Positions 48,778-55,872 of a DNA stretch of 64,000 bases are shown here, piece after piece. The position numbers were made by a program, and so were the translations under genes. This DNA comes from an uncultured Bacteroidales bacterium. Its GTDB lineage: Bacteria > Bacteroidota > Bacteroidia > Bacteroidales > Paludibacteraceae. Every line of letters begins with the position of its first letter. The stretch's first letter is position 1. The stretch spans positions 1 to 64,000 of the forward strand of contig CALEPS010000140.1 in the NCBI GenBank assembly GCA_937910305.1, read 5' to 3'. The notes beneath the pieces are model-generated. The model was not told the origin of the DNA. It did not search any database and saw nothing but the letters and a program-made list of their open reading frames with translations.

Positions 48778-49014
48778 AAGTTAATCATCCATTTGTCCAA
48801 AGTAACCTTGAGATAGAATTTATTCCTTTCCAAGCATCCACTCTGCCAAATCGATGATTAGAATACCTCTTGGTAGTCATATTTCGGTACGCAAGTGCTG
48901 GCAAAGATGAATTTGGGGTACACATCCTTTTGATTTGCAAAAGTGGAACTTCCCAAAATTTTATTTTTTTACAATTTGGAAAGTGAAATCCGTTGCAGAG
49001 GTACAATTTTTTTA

Positions 49015-50271
49015 TCAGTTGCCTATATACGCCGCAGGATTGCGGAGAAAATCATACACATTCACAAAATATATTCCGTTTTCATTCATGTGCGTAGGCT
49101 CTAACATGCCGGAAATAACTACTCGACGGAAACCATCTGACAGGCGAGTCAAAGAGTTGATCTCTTGGCGGTATTTGTCTTCGTCTTGTAGTTGGTAAGC
49201 CGATTGAATATATACTCTGGAATAACCCTTATTGCATACAAAATCCACTTCGAAAGTCTGCCTTTTGCGCTTGCCGTTCTCGTCTTTCTGCTCAACGACT
49301 ACCTGTCCCACATCCACTGAATAACCTTGCATCCTCAATTCATTATATATGAGGTTTTCCATCAAATGGCCTTCTTCGTATTGTCGGAAACCGATGCGGG
49401 CATTGCGCAGACCCAAGTCCTCAAAATAGAATTTATACGGCGTGTCAATATATTTGCGTCCTTTGATATCATAGCGAACCGAACGCTCAATCATAAACGC
49501 ATCTTCCAGATAACCAAGATATTTGGCTATCGTCTCAAAGGAGATGGTACTTTTCTTTACGGAATGGAAAGTGTTTACCAGTTTGCTTGGATTCGTCATG
49601 CAGCCGATCGACGAAGCTAACGTGCTAACCAATTCGCTGAGGTCGTCATCATTCAGAATGGTATAGCGTTCGCGTATGTCGCGCAGGTAAGTATGCGTGA
49701 ACTGCTGAAGCAGATAAGCCTTTTTCTTTTCTTCGTCAGTCTCGAGTACTACTTGTGGTAGACCGCCGTACAGCATGTATTCATTCAGCATGTCCACCAT
49801 ATCGCCCTTGCGAAAATCAGCAAACTCACGGAATGAGAGGGGATGAATACGTATCTCATCGCCTCGACCTCTAAACTCGGTAATGACATCTTTGCTCAAA
49901 AAACGCGCATTGCTTCCTGTGACGAAGACATCCACATTACTTTTTTTTAGAAAACTATTGAGCACATCCTCAAATTCGCTCACCATCTGCACTTCGTCCA
50001 GCAATACATAATAATGTCCGTCGTCCGTTATTCGGGAATAGATATATTCCAACAACGTATCCGGATTACGCAGAGATTTGTTTAGACGGTCTTCCAAGTC
50101 CACCTCTATTAGATGTGATGGCTCTGTGCCCTGCGCCAATAGGTGGTCATGAAACAACGTGAACAGCAAGTATGACTTGCCGCATCTGCGCATCCCTGTA
50201 ATCACTTTTATCATCTGATTTCCGCACGCATGAATGAGCTGTTGCAGGTATTTGTCTCGGTTGATTTGCAT
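49015..50271 (-). CDS. AAA ATPase with DUF4143 domain (3)
   Basis: A 418-residue ATPase: Walker A G-M-R-R-C-G-K-S-Y, Walker B Y-V-L-L-D-E-V-Q, sensor V-T-G-S-N-A-R-F. The DUF4143 part contains P-L-S-F-R-E-F, a winged-helix segment (S-F-E-T-I-A-K-Y-L-G-Y-L) and a nuclease-like F-E-V-D-F-V-C with L-I-Y-N-E-L upstream. Same family as ATPases (1) and (2), but diverged. It has its own promoter; the 44-nt CGGTC repeat and rnf terminator lie upstream. Confidence 0.88.
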   Translation of the reverse strand: MQINRDKYLQQLIHACGNQMIKVITGMRRCGKSYLLFTLFHDHLLAQGTEPSHLIEVDLEDRLNKSLRNPDTLLEYIYSRITDDGHYYVLLDEVQMVSEFEDVLNSFLKKSNVDVFVTGSNARFLSKDVITEFRGRGDEIRIHPLSFREFADFRKGDMVDMLNEYMLYGGLPQVVLETDEEKKKAYLLQQFTHTYLRDIRERYTILNDDDLSELVSTLASSIGCMTNPSKLVNTFHSVKKSTISFETIAKYLGYLEDAFMIERSVRYDIKGRKYIDTPYKFYFEDLGLRNARIGFRQYEEGHLMENLIYNELRMQGYSVDVGQVVVEQKDENGKRKRQTFEVDFVCNKGYSRVYIQSAYQLQDEDKYRQEINSLTRLSDGFRRVVISGMLEPTHMNENGIYFVNVYDFLRNPAAYIGN

Positions 50272-50325
50272 AGTAAAAATCGCTTTCCTCTAAAAAAATG
50301 TGTACTTACACAAAAAATTCGACTG

Positions 50326-50356
50326 CAAAGGTACTGCTTTTTTCTGAATTATGCAA
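50326..50356 (-). promoter_or_regulatory. Promoter for ATPase (3)
   Basis: On the minus strand: TTG, 20 bases, TACCTTTG. The flanks (GTACTGCTTTTTT...ATGCAAG on the plus strand) closely resemble those at ssb and the accessory operon. Confidence 0.65.
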
Positions 50357-50395
50357 GGTTTTGGGGCGAAAATCGTTGCGGCAGGGGCATTTTTT

Positions 50396-50440
50396 GTCTC
50401 TCGGTCTTGTCTCGGTTGTGAGTCGGTCATCGGTCGGTGG
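50396..50440. repeat. CGGTC-type 44-nt dispersed repeat
   Basis: TCTCTCGGTCTTGTCTCGGT then TGTGAGTCGGTCATCGGTCG, nearly identical to the copy at 48.73 kb. Confidence 0.85.
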
Positions 50441-50448
50441 ATAAAACA

Positions 50449-50485
50449 ACACACGCGCGTACAATAAAAGAGTACGCGCGTGTGT
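50449..50485 (-). terminator. Strong hairpin terminator of the rnf operon
   Basis: ACACACGCGCGTAC and GTACGCGCGTGTGT form a perfect 14-bp stem with a 9-base loop. On the minus strand a TTGTTTTAT tract follows. It lies about 40 bases after rnfA. Confidence 0.85.
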
Positions 50486-50525
50486 GCAAAAGACTAAGAT
50501 ACTAGTGCCCTAGAATCCTAGTTTG

Positions 50526-51128
50526 TTATACTACTCCGCTGAAGCCCATGAACGCCATCGCCAGCAGACCGGCAGTGAGGAGTGCAATAGGCGTGCCCTT
50601 CATTGCTTCGGGCACTTTGTTCATTGCCAGTTGCTCGCGGATACCTGCGAAGAGGATCAGGGCAAGAGCAAAGCCAACGGCAGTAGCGAAGGCATAAACG
50701 GTACCGGAGAGGAGTCCGTACTCTGCGCCAAGCGGCAGTTTAGCCAAGAGTTTGTTCTGGTCAGCCACGATAAGAGCTACACCGAGAATACAGCAGTTGG
50801 TGGTGATCAGCGGCAGGAAGACACCGAGTGCCTGGTAGAGCGCCGGAGACACTTTCTTCAGCATGATCTCGATCATCTGCACAAGCGCAGCGATAACGAG
50901 GATGAAGAGGATGGTCTGGAGGAACTCAATGCCCCAAAGTACCAACAGCTTCTGCAGCAGATAGGTAACAACCGTAGCAAGGGTGAGGACGAACGTCACA
51001 GCGGCTCCCATACCCAGCGCGGTGTCAATCTTCTTACTTACACCCAGGAACGGACAAATGCCCAGGAACTGGCTCAATACAATATTGTTAACAAATATTG
51101 CAGAGATAAATATCAGAAAGTATACCAT
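50526..51128 (-). CDS. rnfA: Electron transport complex subunit RnfA
   Basis: A 200-residue, six-helix membrane protein: F-V-N-N-I-V-L-S-Q-F-L-G-I-C-P-F-L-G-V near the start and L-I-T-T-N-C-C-I-L-G-V-A in mid-protein. The paired Cys positions are those that hold the intramembrane iron-sulfur centre shared with RnfE. Part of the Rnf ferredoxin:NAD+ oxidoreductase that pumps Na+ or H+. Last gene of the operon, followed by a strong terminator. Confidence 0.96.
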   Translation of the reverse strand: MVYFLIFISAIFVNNIVLSQFLGICPFLGVSKKIDTALGMGAAVTFVLTLATVVTYLLQKLLVLWGIEFLQTILFILVIAALVQMIEIMLKKVSPALYQALGVFLPLITTNCCILGVALIVADQNKLLAKLPLGAEYGLLSGTVYAFATAVGFALALILFAGIREQLAMNKVPEAMKGTPIALLTAGLLAMAFMGFSGVV

Positions 51129-51166
51129 AAAGCTATTTACAATTTAATCATTTACAATTTGGTCAT
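51129..51166. repeat. ATTTACA heptamer array between rnfE and rnfA
   Basis: ATTTACAATTTAATCATTTA then CAATTTGGTCATTTAC fills the gap. Similar arrays fill the rnfD-rnfG, rnfC-rnfD and rnfB-rnfC gaps. Confidence 0.7.
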
Positions 51167-51754
51167 TTACTTCTTCTGTAGTTTGTTGACGGCAGCCATG
51201 AGGTATGCGAGGCAGATGAATGCACCCGGTGCGAGGACGAAGATCAGTGCAGCGAAATGGCTGCTGTAGATCTGGAATCCGAAGACGGTTCCTGCACCCA
51301 GGAACTCGCGGATGACGCCCAGCACGGTGAGCGAGAGGGTGAAGCCGAGGCCCATACCCAGCCCGTCGAGAGCCGAGAGACCTACGCTGTTCTTCGCTGC
51401 AAACGCTTCGGCACGGCCGAGCACGATACAGTTGACCACAATCAGCGGGATGAACAGACCCAGCACATCATAGATAGCCGGCAGATAAGCCTGCATCACG
51501 AGCTGAACCATAGTTACGAACGTAGCGATAACGACGATGAATGCCGGGATACGCACTTTGTCCGGAATGAGGTTCTTGAGCAGCGAGATCACTACGTTCG
51601 AGCATACGAGCACGAACAAAGTAGCCAAGCCCATAGACATACCGTTGATAGCGCTGGTGGTAGTAGCCAGAGTAGGACACATACCTAAAACCAACGCGAA
51701 AGTAGGATTCTCCTTGAGAATACCGTTGGTGAGTGTTTTAAGACCATTATTCAT
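51167..51754 (-). CDS. rnfE: Electron transport complex subunit RnfE
   Basis: A 195-residue, six-helix paralogue of RnfA: G-M-C-P-T-L-A-T-T, L-I-V-V-N-C-I-V-L-G-R-A-E-A-F-A. Forms the membrane core with RnfA, in inverted topology. It overlaps rnfG by eight bases. Confidence 0.96.
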   Translation of the reverse strand: MNNGLKTLTNGILKENPTFALVLGMCPTLATTTSAINGMSMGLATLFVLVCSNVVISLLKNLIPDKVRIPAFIVVIATFVTMVQLVMQAYLPAIYDVLGLFIPLIVVNCIVLGRAEAFAAKNSVGLSALDGLGMGLGFTLSLTVLGVIREFLGAGTVFGFQIYSSHFAALIFVLAPGAFICLAYLMAAVNKLQKK

Positions 51755-52376
51755 GACTTACCTCCGTTTCTTGTGCTTCTTGAGCGGGTTGTTCTTGTAA
51801 TTGCGAAGCGCCGGTAGCTGCCTCAACAGGCTGTGCAGCGATGGCAGCATAGGCTTTGTTGACTGCTTTAAGGAACGCGCGGGAAGAGATCGTAGCGGCT
51901 GTGATAGCATCTACCTCTCCGCCGTCCTTGGAGACAGCGAGTTCTCCGGCTTTCTTACCGATGATAGAGCGGTTGCCGGCTGCGTCTTTGAACCAGTGGT
52001 CGATGTGCGCGCCCAGACCCGGAGTCTCCGTCTGTTTGAGCACTACATAATCCAACACTTGGCCTTCCGCATCCAGACCGACCATGATCACTTGCGGTCC
52101 GTCGAAACCGACTTCCGAGGTCTCCACTGCAGTAGCAATCCACTGATCATTAGCATAGGCTTTGTAAATCTTCAAACCCTCTACCTCTTCCGGTTCGGCT
52201 ATTGTGCAGCCGGACGGCAGCACGGCGAGGATAGCGGCTTGCTGTTTCTGCGCTTCCTGACGGGCGATATTCTCAGCCGTAAGGATATATACGCCGGCGA
52301 GAGCTCCTGCGGCTACCACGGATATGATAACCAGGGAGAGCACCATATTCTTGAATGTACTTTCTAACTTTGCCAT
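51747..52376 (-). CDS. rnfG: Electron transport complex subunit RnfG
   Basis: A 209-residue periplasmic subunit anchored by an N-terminal helix. The FMN attachment region is D-A-I-T-A-A-T-I-S-S-R-A, where the Thr before I-S is the expected covalent flavin site. The segment P-G-L-G-A-H-I-D is typical. The C-terminal tail is Gln/Glu-rich and of low complexity. Confidence 0.95.
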   Translation of the reverse strand: MAKLESTFKNMVLSLVIISVVAAGALAGVYILTAENIARQEAQKQQAAILAVLPSGCTIAEPEEVEGLKIYKAYANDQWIATAVETSEVGFDGPQVIMVGLDAEGQVLDYVVLKQTETPGLGAHIDHWFKDAAGNRSIIGKKAGELAVSKDGGEVDAITAATISSRAFLKAVNKAYAAIAAQPVEAATGASQLQEQPAQEAQETEVSHE

Positions 52377-52413
52377 AAATTCATTTATAATTTAGTAATT
52401 TACCAATACGAAT
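52377..52413. repeat. Short AT-rich heptamer array in rnf operon
   Basis: ATTTATAATTTAGTAATTTA then CCAATACGAATTT. Same kind of spacer as in the other rnf gaps. Confidence 0.5.
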
Positions 52414-53415
52414 TTATTTCTTTTTCTCGCCGAAACGCTGCGGACGGATCTTATTCAGCAGAGGAACGCAGGCATTCATGATCAGGATGGCGAACGACAT
52501 ACCTTCAGGATAGTTACCCCATGTACGGATGACCATCACAATGAAACCGATACCGATACCGAAGATGATCTTACCCCACGCGCTCATCGGGCTGGTGACA
52601 TAGTCGGTAGCCATGAAGAACGCACCGAGCATGAGACCTCCGGTGAGAAGTTCGTAAGCTACATAATGGCATGTGTCCATACCCTCCGGCAGTACACCCG
52701 CCCAACCGGTACAAGCAGCGAAGCATGCCACGGTAGCGATAATGGAAACAGGGATATGCCATGTGATGACGCGGCAGCAGATCAGGAACAGACCTCCGAT
52801 GATCAGCGCCAGCGCGCATACCTCACCGAGCGAACCGCCCATCACGCCTAGGAACGAATCCATGAGCGAAGGCAGCTGGTCAATGACGGAGGAGTCACCG
52901 GATTTGACGATGTGCTTGAGATAATAGAGCGGAGTAGCGCCCGTCTCGGCGTCAATATACGAGCCTGCGAAACCTTGCGGAGTCGGCCAGGTGGTCATCT
53001 GTGCCGGATAGGCAATCAACAGGAACACACGACCTACCAGAGCAGGGTTGAACGGGTTCTGTCCCAGACCGCCGAAGGTCATCTTGCCTACGCCGATAGC
53101 TACCACTGCGCCGATGACTACAATCCACCAGTCCAGGTTGGAAGGCAGGTTGAAAGCCAGCAACAGACCCGTCAGAACAGCTGAGAGGTCTCCTATCGTT
53201 TGTTTGTGCTCCTTGAGCAAATAACGGCTGATAACATACTCGGTGCAGACACAAGCGAGCACGGAGATACAAGCCGTGATGAGTGCTCCCCAGCCGAACT
53301 CGATCACCGAAACCACGTAAGCGGGCAGCAGCGCGAGAATGACCAGAAACATATTCCGGCGGACTGAATCGCCGCTATGGGCGTGCGGAGCCGGAGAGGT
53401 TATAAAATTTTTCAT
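52414..53415 (-). CDS. rnfD: Electron transport complex subunit RnfD
   Basis: A 333-residue, about nine-helix membrane flavoprotein. The FMN-Thr site is E-T-G-A-T-P-L-Y-Y-L. The motif F-G-G-L-G-Q-N-P-F-N-P-A-L-V-G-R is diagnostic. It carries electrons between the inner and outer faces. Confidence 0.96.
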   Translation of the reverse strand: MKNFITSPAPHAHSGDSVRRNMFLVILALLPAYVVSVIEFGWGALITACISVLACVCTEYVISRYLLKEHKQTIGDLSAVLTGLLLAFNLPSNLDWWIVVIGAVVAIGVGKMTFGGLGQNPFNPALVGRVFLLIAYPAQMTTWPTPQGFAGSYIDAETGATPLYYLKHIVKSGDSSVIDQLPSLMDSFLGVMGGSLGEVCALALIIGGLFLICCRVITWHIPVSIIATVACFAACTGWAGVLPEGMDTCHYVAYELLTGGLMLGAFFMATDYVTSPMSAWGKIIFGIGIGFIVMVIRTWGNYPEGMSFAILIMNACVPLLNKIRPQRFGEKKK

Positions 53416-53446
53416 TTTATATTAGTAATTAGTAATTGGTTAGTTG
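53416..53446. repeat. TTAGTAA heptamer array between rnfC and rnfD
   Basis: TTATATTAGTAATTAGTAAT then TGGTTAGTTG. Period 7. Confidence 0.6.
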
Positions 53447-54796
53447 TTATTTATTTTTCGCAGCAGCTGCGCGTTCACGGAGGATGGCACCCACTTTGGC
53501 TTTACCCGGACGGATTCCGTCGAGCAGACGACGGTGTGCAGGACAGGTAAAGACGCAGCAACCGCAGTCGATACAGTCCATGATGTCATGCTTCTCCAGC
53601 TCGTCGTACATCTCCAGTTCCGCCATGCGGCTGAGCAGATACGGCTCCAGACCCATCGGGCATGCTTGTACGCATTTGCCGCAACGGATACAGTTCTCTT
53701 CCTCCGGACGGACACTCTCTTCTTCGCTCAGGAAGAGGAGACCCGACAGACGTTTGTTGGCAGGCATGCCTTCGATGTGGTCCATGGCGCGACCCATCAT
53801 CGGACCGCCGCCGATGATCTTGCCTGTATCCGCAGGAACACCTCCTGCGAGAGCGATAACTTCCTCGATCGGAGTACCGAAACGAACGGAGTAGTTACCC
53901 GGTTTGGCAACATGCTTGCCCGTCACGGTCATCACACGGGAGATAAGCGGTTTGTTTTTCTGCACCGCTTCATATACTGCGTAGATAGTAGCTACGTTGT
54001 CCACTACTGCACCTACCTCGATAGGCAGTGCTCCGGAGGGTACCTGGCGTCCGATACATGCATCGATGAGCTGTTTCTCGCCACCCTGTGGGTATTTGAG
54101 TTTGAGCGGCTGTACCTCGATTCCCAGTTGTTTCTCAGCCAGGTCACGCATATGCTCGATGGCATCTGGTTTGTTGTTCTCGATACCGATGATGGCGCGT
54201 TCTACGCCGAGGGCTTTCTTCAGAATCTGGATACCGATGATGATCTCTTCTCCATGCTCCATCATCAGCTGGTGGTCGCATGTCAGATATGGTTCGCACT
54301 CTACGCCGTTGACGATCAGCACTTCTGCTTTCTTTCCCGGAGGGGGCAGCAGTTTGACATGTGTCGGGAAACAAGCGCCACCGAGACCTACGATACCGGC
54401 AGCGGCAATCTTGTCGATGATAGCCTTCGGTTCGAGCGTACACTGACGGATGATATCGGGTGTGCGGTCAATCTCCGGAATCCAGGTATCACCTTCTACA
54501 TCAATGAAGATCGCCTGTCCGGGAGCACCCCATGCATCGGTCCAGTCGCCTATTTTAGTGACGGTACCACTAACCGGCGAACAGATGTTCGCACTCACGA
54601 ACCCGCCGGCCTTAGCCAGCAGTTCGCCCACTTTAACTTTCGCTCCGGCTTCTACCACAGCTTGCGCGGGCGCACCGATATGCTGAACAAGCGGAATGAT
54701 CGCTTGTTTAGGCAGCGGACAGGCCGTTATAGGCTGGTGAGCGGAGAATTGTTTGTTGTCTTGCGGATGAACTCCGCCAATATGAAAAGTCTTCAT
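53447..54796 (-). CDS. rnfC: Electron transport complex subunit RnfC
   Basis: A 449-residue soluble subunit. It has a Nqo1-like NADH/FMN domain (G-L-G-G-A-C-F-P-T-H-V-K, N-G-V-E-C-E-P-Y-L-T-C-D-H) and two ferredoxin motifs near the C-terminus (C-I-R-C-G-K-C-V-Q-A-C-P, C-I-D-C-G-C-C-V-F-T-C-P). It is the NAD+ reducing site of the complex. The long plus-strand reading frame opposite it is a codon-bias shadow. Confidence 0.96.
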   Translation of the reverse strand: MKTFHIGGVHPQDNKQFSAHQPITACPLPKQAIIPLVQHIGAPAQAVVEAGAKVKVGELLAKAGGFVSANICSPVSGTVTKIGDWTDAWGAPGQAIFIDVEGDTWIPEIDRTPDIIRQCTLEPKAIIDKIAAAGIVGLGGACFPTHVKLLPPPGKKAEVLIVNGVECEPYLTCDHQLMMEHGEEIIIGIQILKKALGVERAIIGIENNKPDAIEHMRDLAEKQLGIEVQPLKLKYPQGGEKQLIDACIGRQVPSGALPIEVGAVVDNVATIYAVYEAVQKNKPLISRVMTVTGKHVAKPGNYSVRFGTPIEEVIALAGGVPADTGKIIGGGPMMGRAMDHIEGMPANKRLSGLLFLSEEESVRPEEENCIRCGKCVQACPMGLEPYLLSRMAELEMYDELEKHDIMDCIDCGCCVFTCPAHRRLLDGIRPGKAKVGAILRERAAAAKNK

Positions 54797-54829
54797 TTAT
54801 TTGATCATTTACACATTTTCACATTTTAC
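54797..54829. repeat. CATTTAC/CATTTTA array between rnfB and rnfC
   Basis: ATTTGATCATTTACACATTT then TCACATTTTACTC. Period 7-8, same type as in the other rnf gaps. Confidence 0.6.
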
Positions 54830-55243
54830 TCATTTTTGCGCCATAAGGATAGAGGCAGGGAACGCAGCTCTCGGCGTAGCGAGTGCTTTGATCTTCGCGG
54901 CGATAGCAGGGTCGAAGCCTTTCTTGTCTCCTGCTTCGGCTGCCGGTGTCTCCTCCTGCGCATCGGCAGGGGTAAGGATTGCTTTCACTTGTTCCATTGT
55001 CGGTTCGCCGCCTACGGGGCAAGCAAGACCGTCAATGCCACCGGCCTTGACGCATGCTTCCGCGAAATTACGGCATCCGGCAAATCCGCATCCGCCGCAG
55101 TTGGCACCCGGCAGCACCGCTGCCACAAGGTCAATGCGGGGATCTTCTTCCACTTTGAAGTACAGGCTGACCACATACAGCAGAATGGCTGCAAGTAATG
55201 ATACAACGCCCAGAACTCCCATTGAAATCAGAATTAAATTCAT
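54830..55243 (-). CDS. rnfB: RnfB lacking the ferredoxin domain
   Basis: The 137 residues contain the N-terminal helix and the first Fe-S domain of RnfB (P-G-A-N-C-G-G-C-G-F-A-G-C-R-N-F-A-E-A-C, then C-P-V-G-G). The protein then ends in an Ala/Glu-rich tail. The usual C-terminal part with two [4Fe-4S] ferredoxin motifs (about 130-150 residues) is absent, and only a 33-base repeat gap separates it from rnfC. RnfB is the entry point for electrons from ferredoxin, so this form may use a separate partner or be impaired. No frameshifted remainder is visible in other frames. Confidence 0.85.
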   Translation of the reverse strand: MNLILISMGVLGVVSLLAAILLYVVSLYFKVEEDPRIDLVAAVLPGANCGGCGFAGCRNFAEACVKAGGIDGLACPVGGEPTMEQVKAILTPADAQEETPAAEAGDKKGFDPAIAAKIKALATPRAAFPASILMAQK

Positions 55244-55287
55244 GTTTGTTGGATTTTTTGTTTGTTATGTTGTTAATATTAGATGTT

Positions 55288-55707
55288 TTATAATTTCCGC
55301 GCTGTGAAGCTGAACTCTTTCTGTAGGCGGTGGCGGAAGATGCTGAGGCCTATATAATAGAGTGCGATGCCGCAAAGCGACAGTGTCCCCACAACGGATT
55401 CGGACAAATCGGTACAGGCGGTCAGCAGCGCTAATACCGCCAGCATCACAAAGAAGGGCAGTATATAAGCCAGCAGGACGGCTTTCCATGCCAGTTTCTC
55501 ATGTACCAGCACTTCTACCTTGTCGCCTGCTTCCATGGGCTCCGTCATGACCGCGTCCATCTCCTTTACCTGGCTCTCGGCGGACATGCACATCGACTTG
55601 GCTTTGCATGCCGAACAGGCGCTCGTCTGCACAATCTGGATGTGCGCCAGACCCTCTCTGGTGCTTACTACGATACCCTCATGTTTGATCAATTCGTCCA
55701 TGCCCAT
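55288..55707 (-). CDS. rseC: RseC/MucC-family membrane protein
   Basis: A 139-residue SoxR-reducing-system protein: C-S-A-C-K-A-K-S-M-C near residue 32 (Fe-S type cysteines), then two membrane helices at about 75-95 and 105-122. It usually opens rnf operons of Bacteroidota and assists the complex. A clear promoter lies 15 bases upstream. The start could also be the third codon (M-D-E-L-I). Confidence 0.9.
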   Translation of the reverse strand: MGMDELIKHEGIVVSTREGLAHIQIVQTSACSACKAKSMCMSAESQVKEMDAVMTEPMEAGDKVEVLVHEKLAWKAVLLAYILPFFVMLAVLALLTACTDLSESVVGTLSLCGIALYYIGLSIFRHRLQKEFSFTARKL

Positions 55708-55721
55708 ACTTAAAGCGGGTG

Positions 55722-55752
55722 CAAAGATAGTGTTTTTTTTTCATATACGCAA
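55722..55752 (-). promoter_or_regulatory. Promoter of the rseC-rnf operon
   Basis: On the minus strand: TTG, 20 bases, TATCTTTG. Confidence 0.7.
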
Positions 55753-55844
55753 GCGCACGCGAACTTTATTTCAAAAAATACGCATTTTAGGGCTAAAAAT
55801 ACGCAGATTTGCAGGTTCTATTTTTTAATATCATTTTTTTTTCG

Positions 55845-55852
55845 TACCTTTG
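55845..55852 (+). promoter_or_regulatory. Promoter -7 box for ftsK
   Basis: TACCTTTG about 20 bases before the start codon. The -33 region is T-rich without a clear TTG. Confidence 0.6.
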
Positions 55853-55872
55853 CACGCTAAATGTGAGTTAAT

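Larger units (their letters stand above)
48577..49014. other. Gap between ATPase genes (2) and (3)
   Basis: Holds the promoter of ATPase (2), the 44-nt CGGTC-type repeat, and AT-rich DNA with an isolated GCAAAGATG and GCAGAGGTAC that resemble decayed promoters. No gene seen. Confidence 0.5.

Noticed and set aside
53444..55198. 584-codon plus-strand frame across rnfC and rnfB
   Set aside because: Antisense shadow of well-defined Rnf genes; no promoter or domain.
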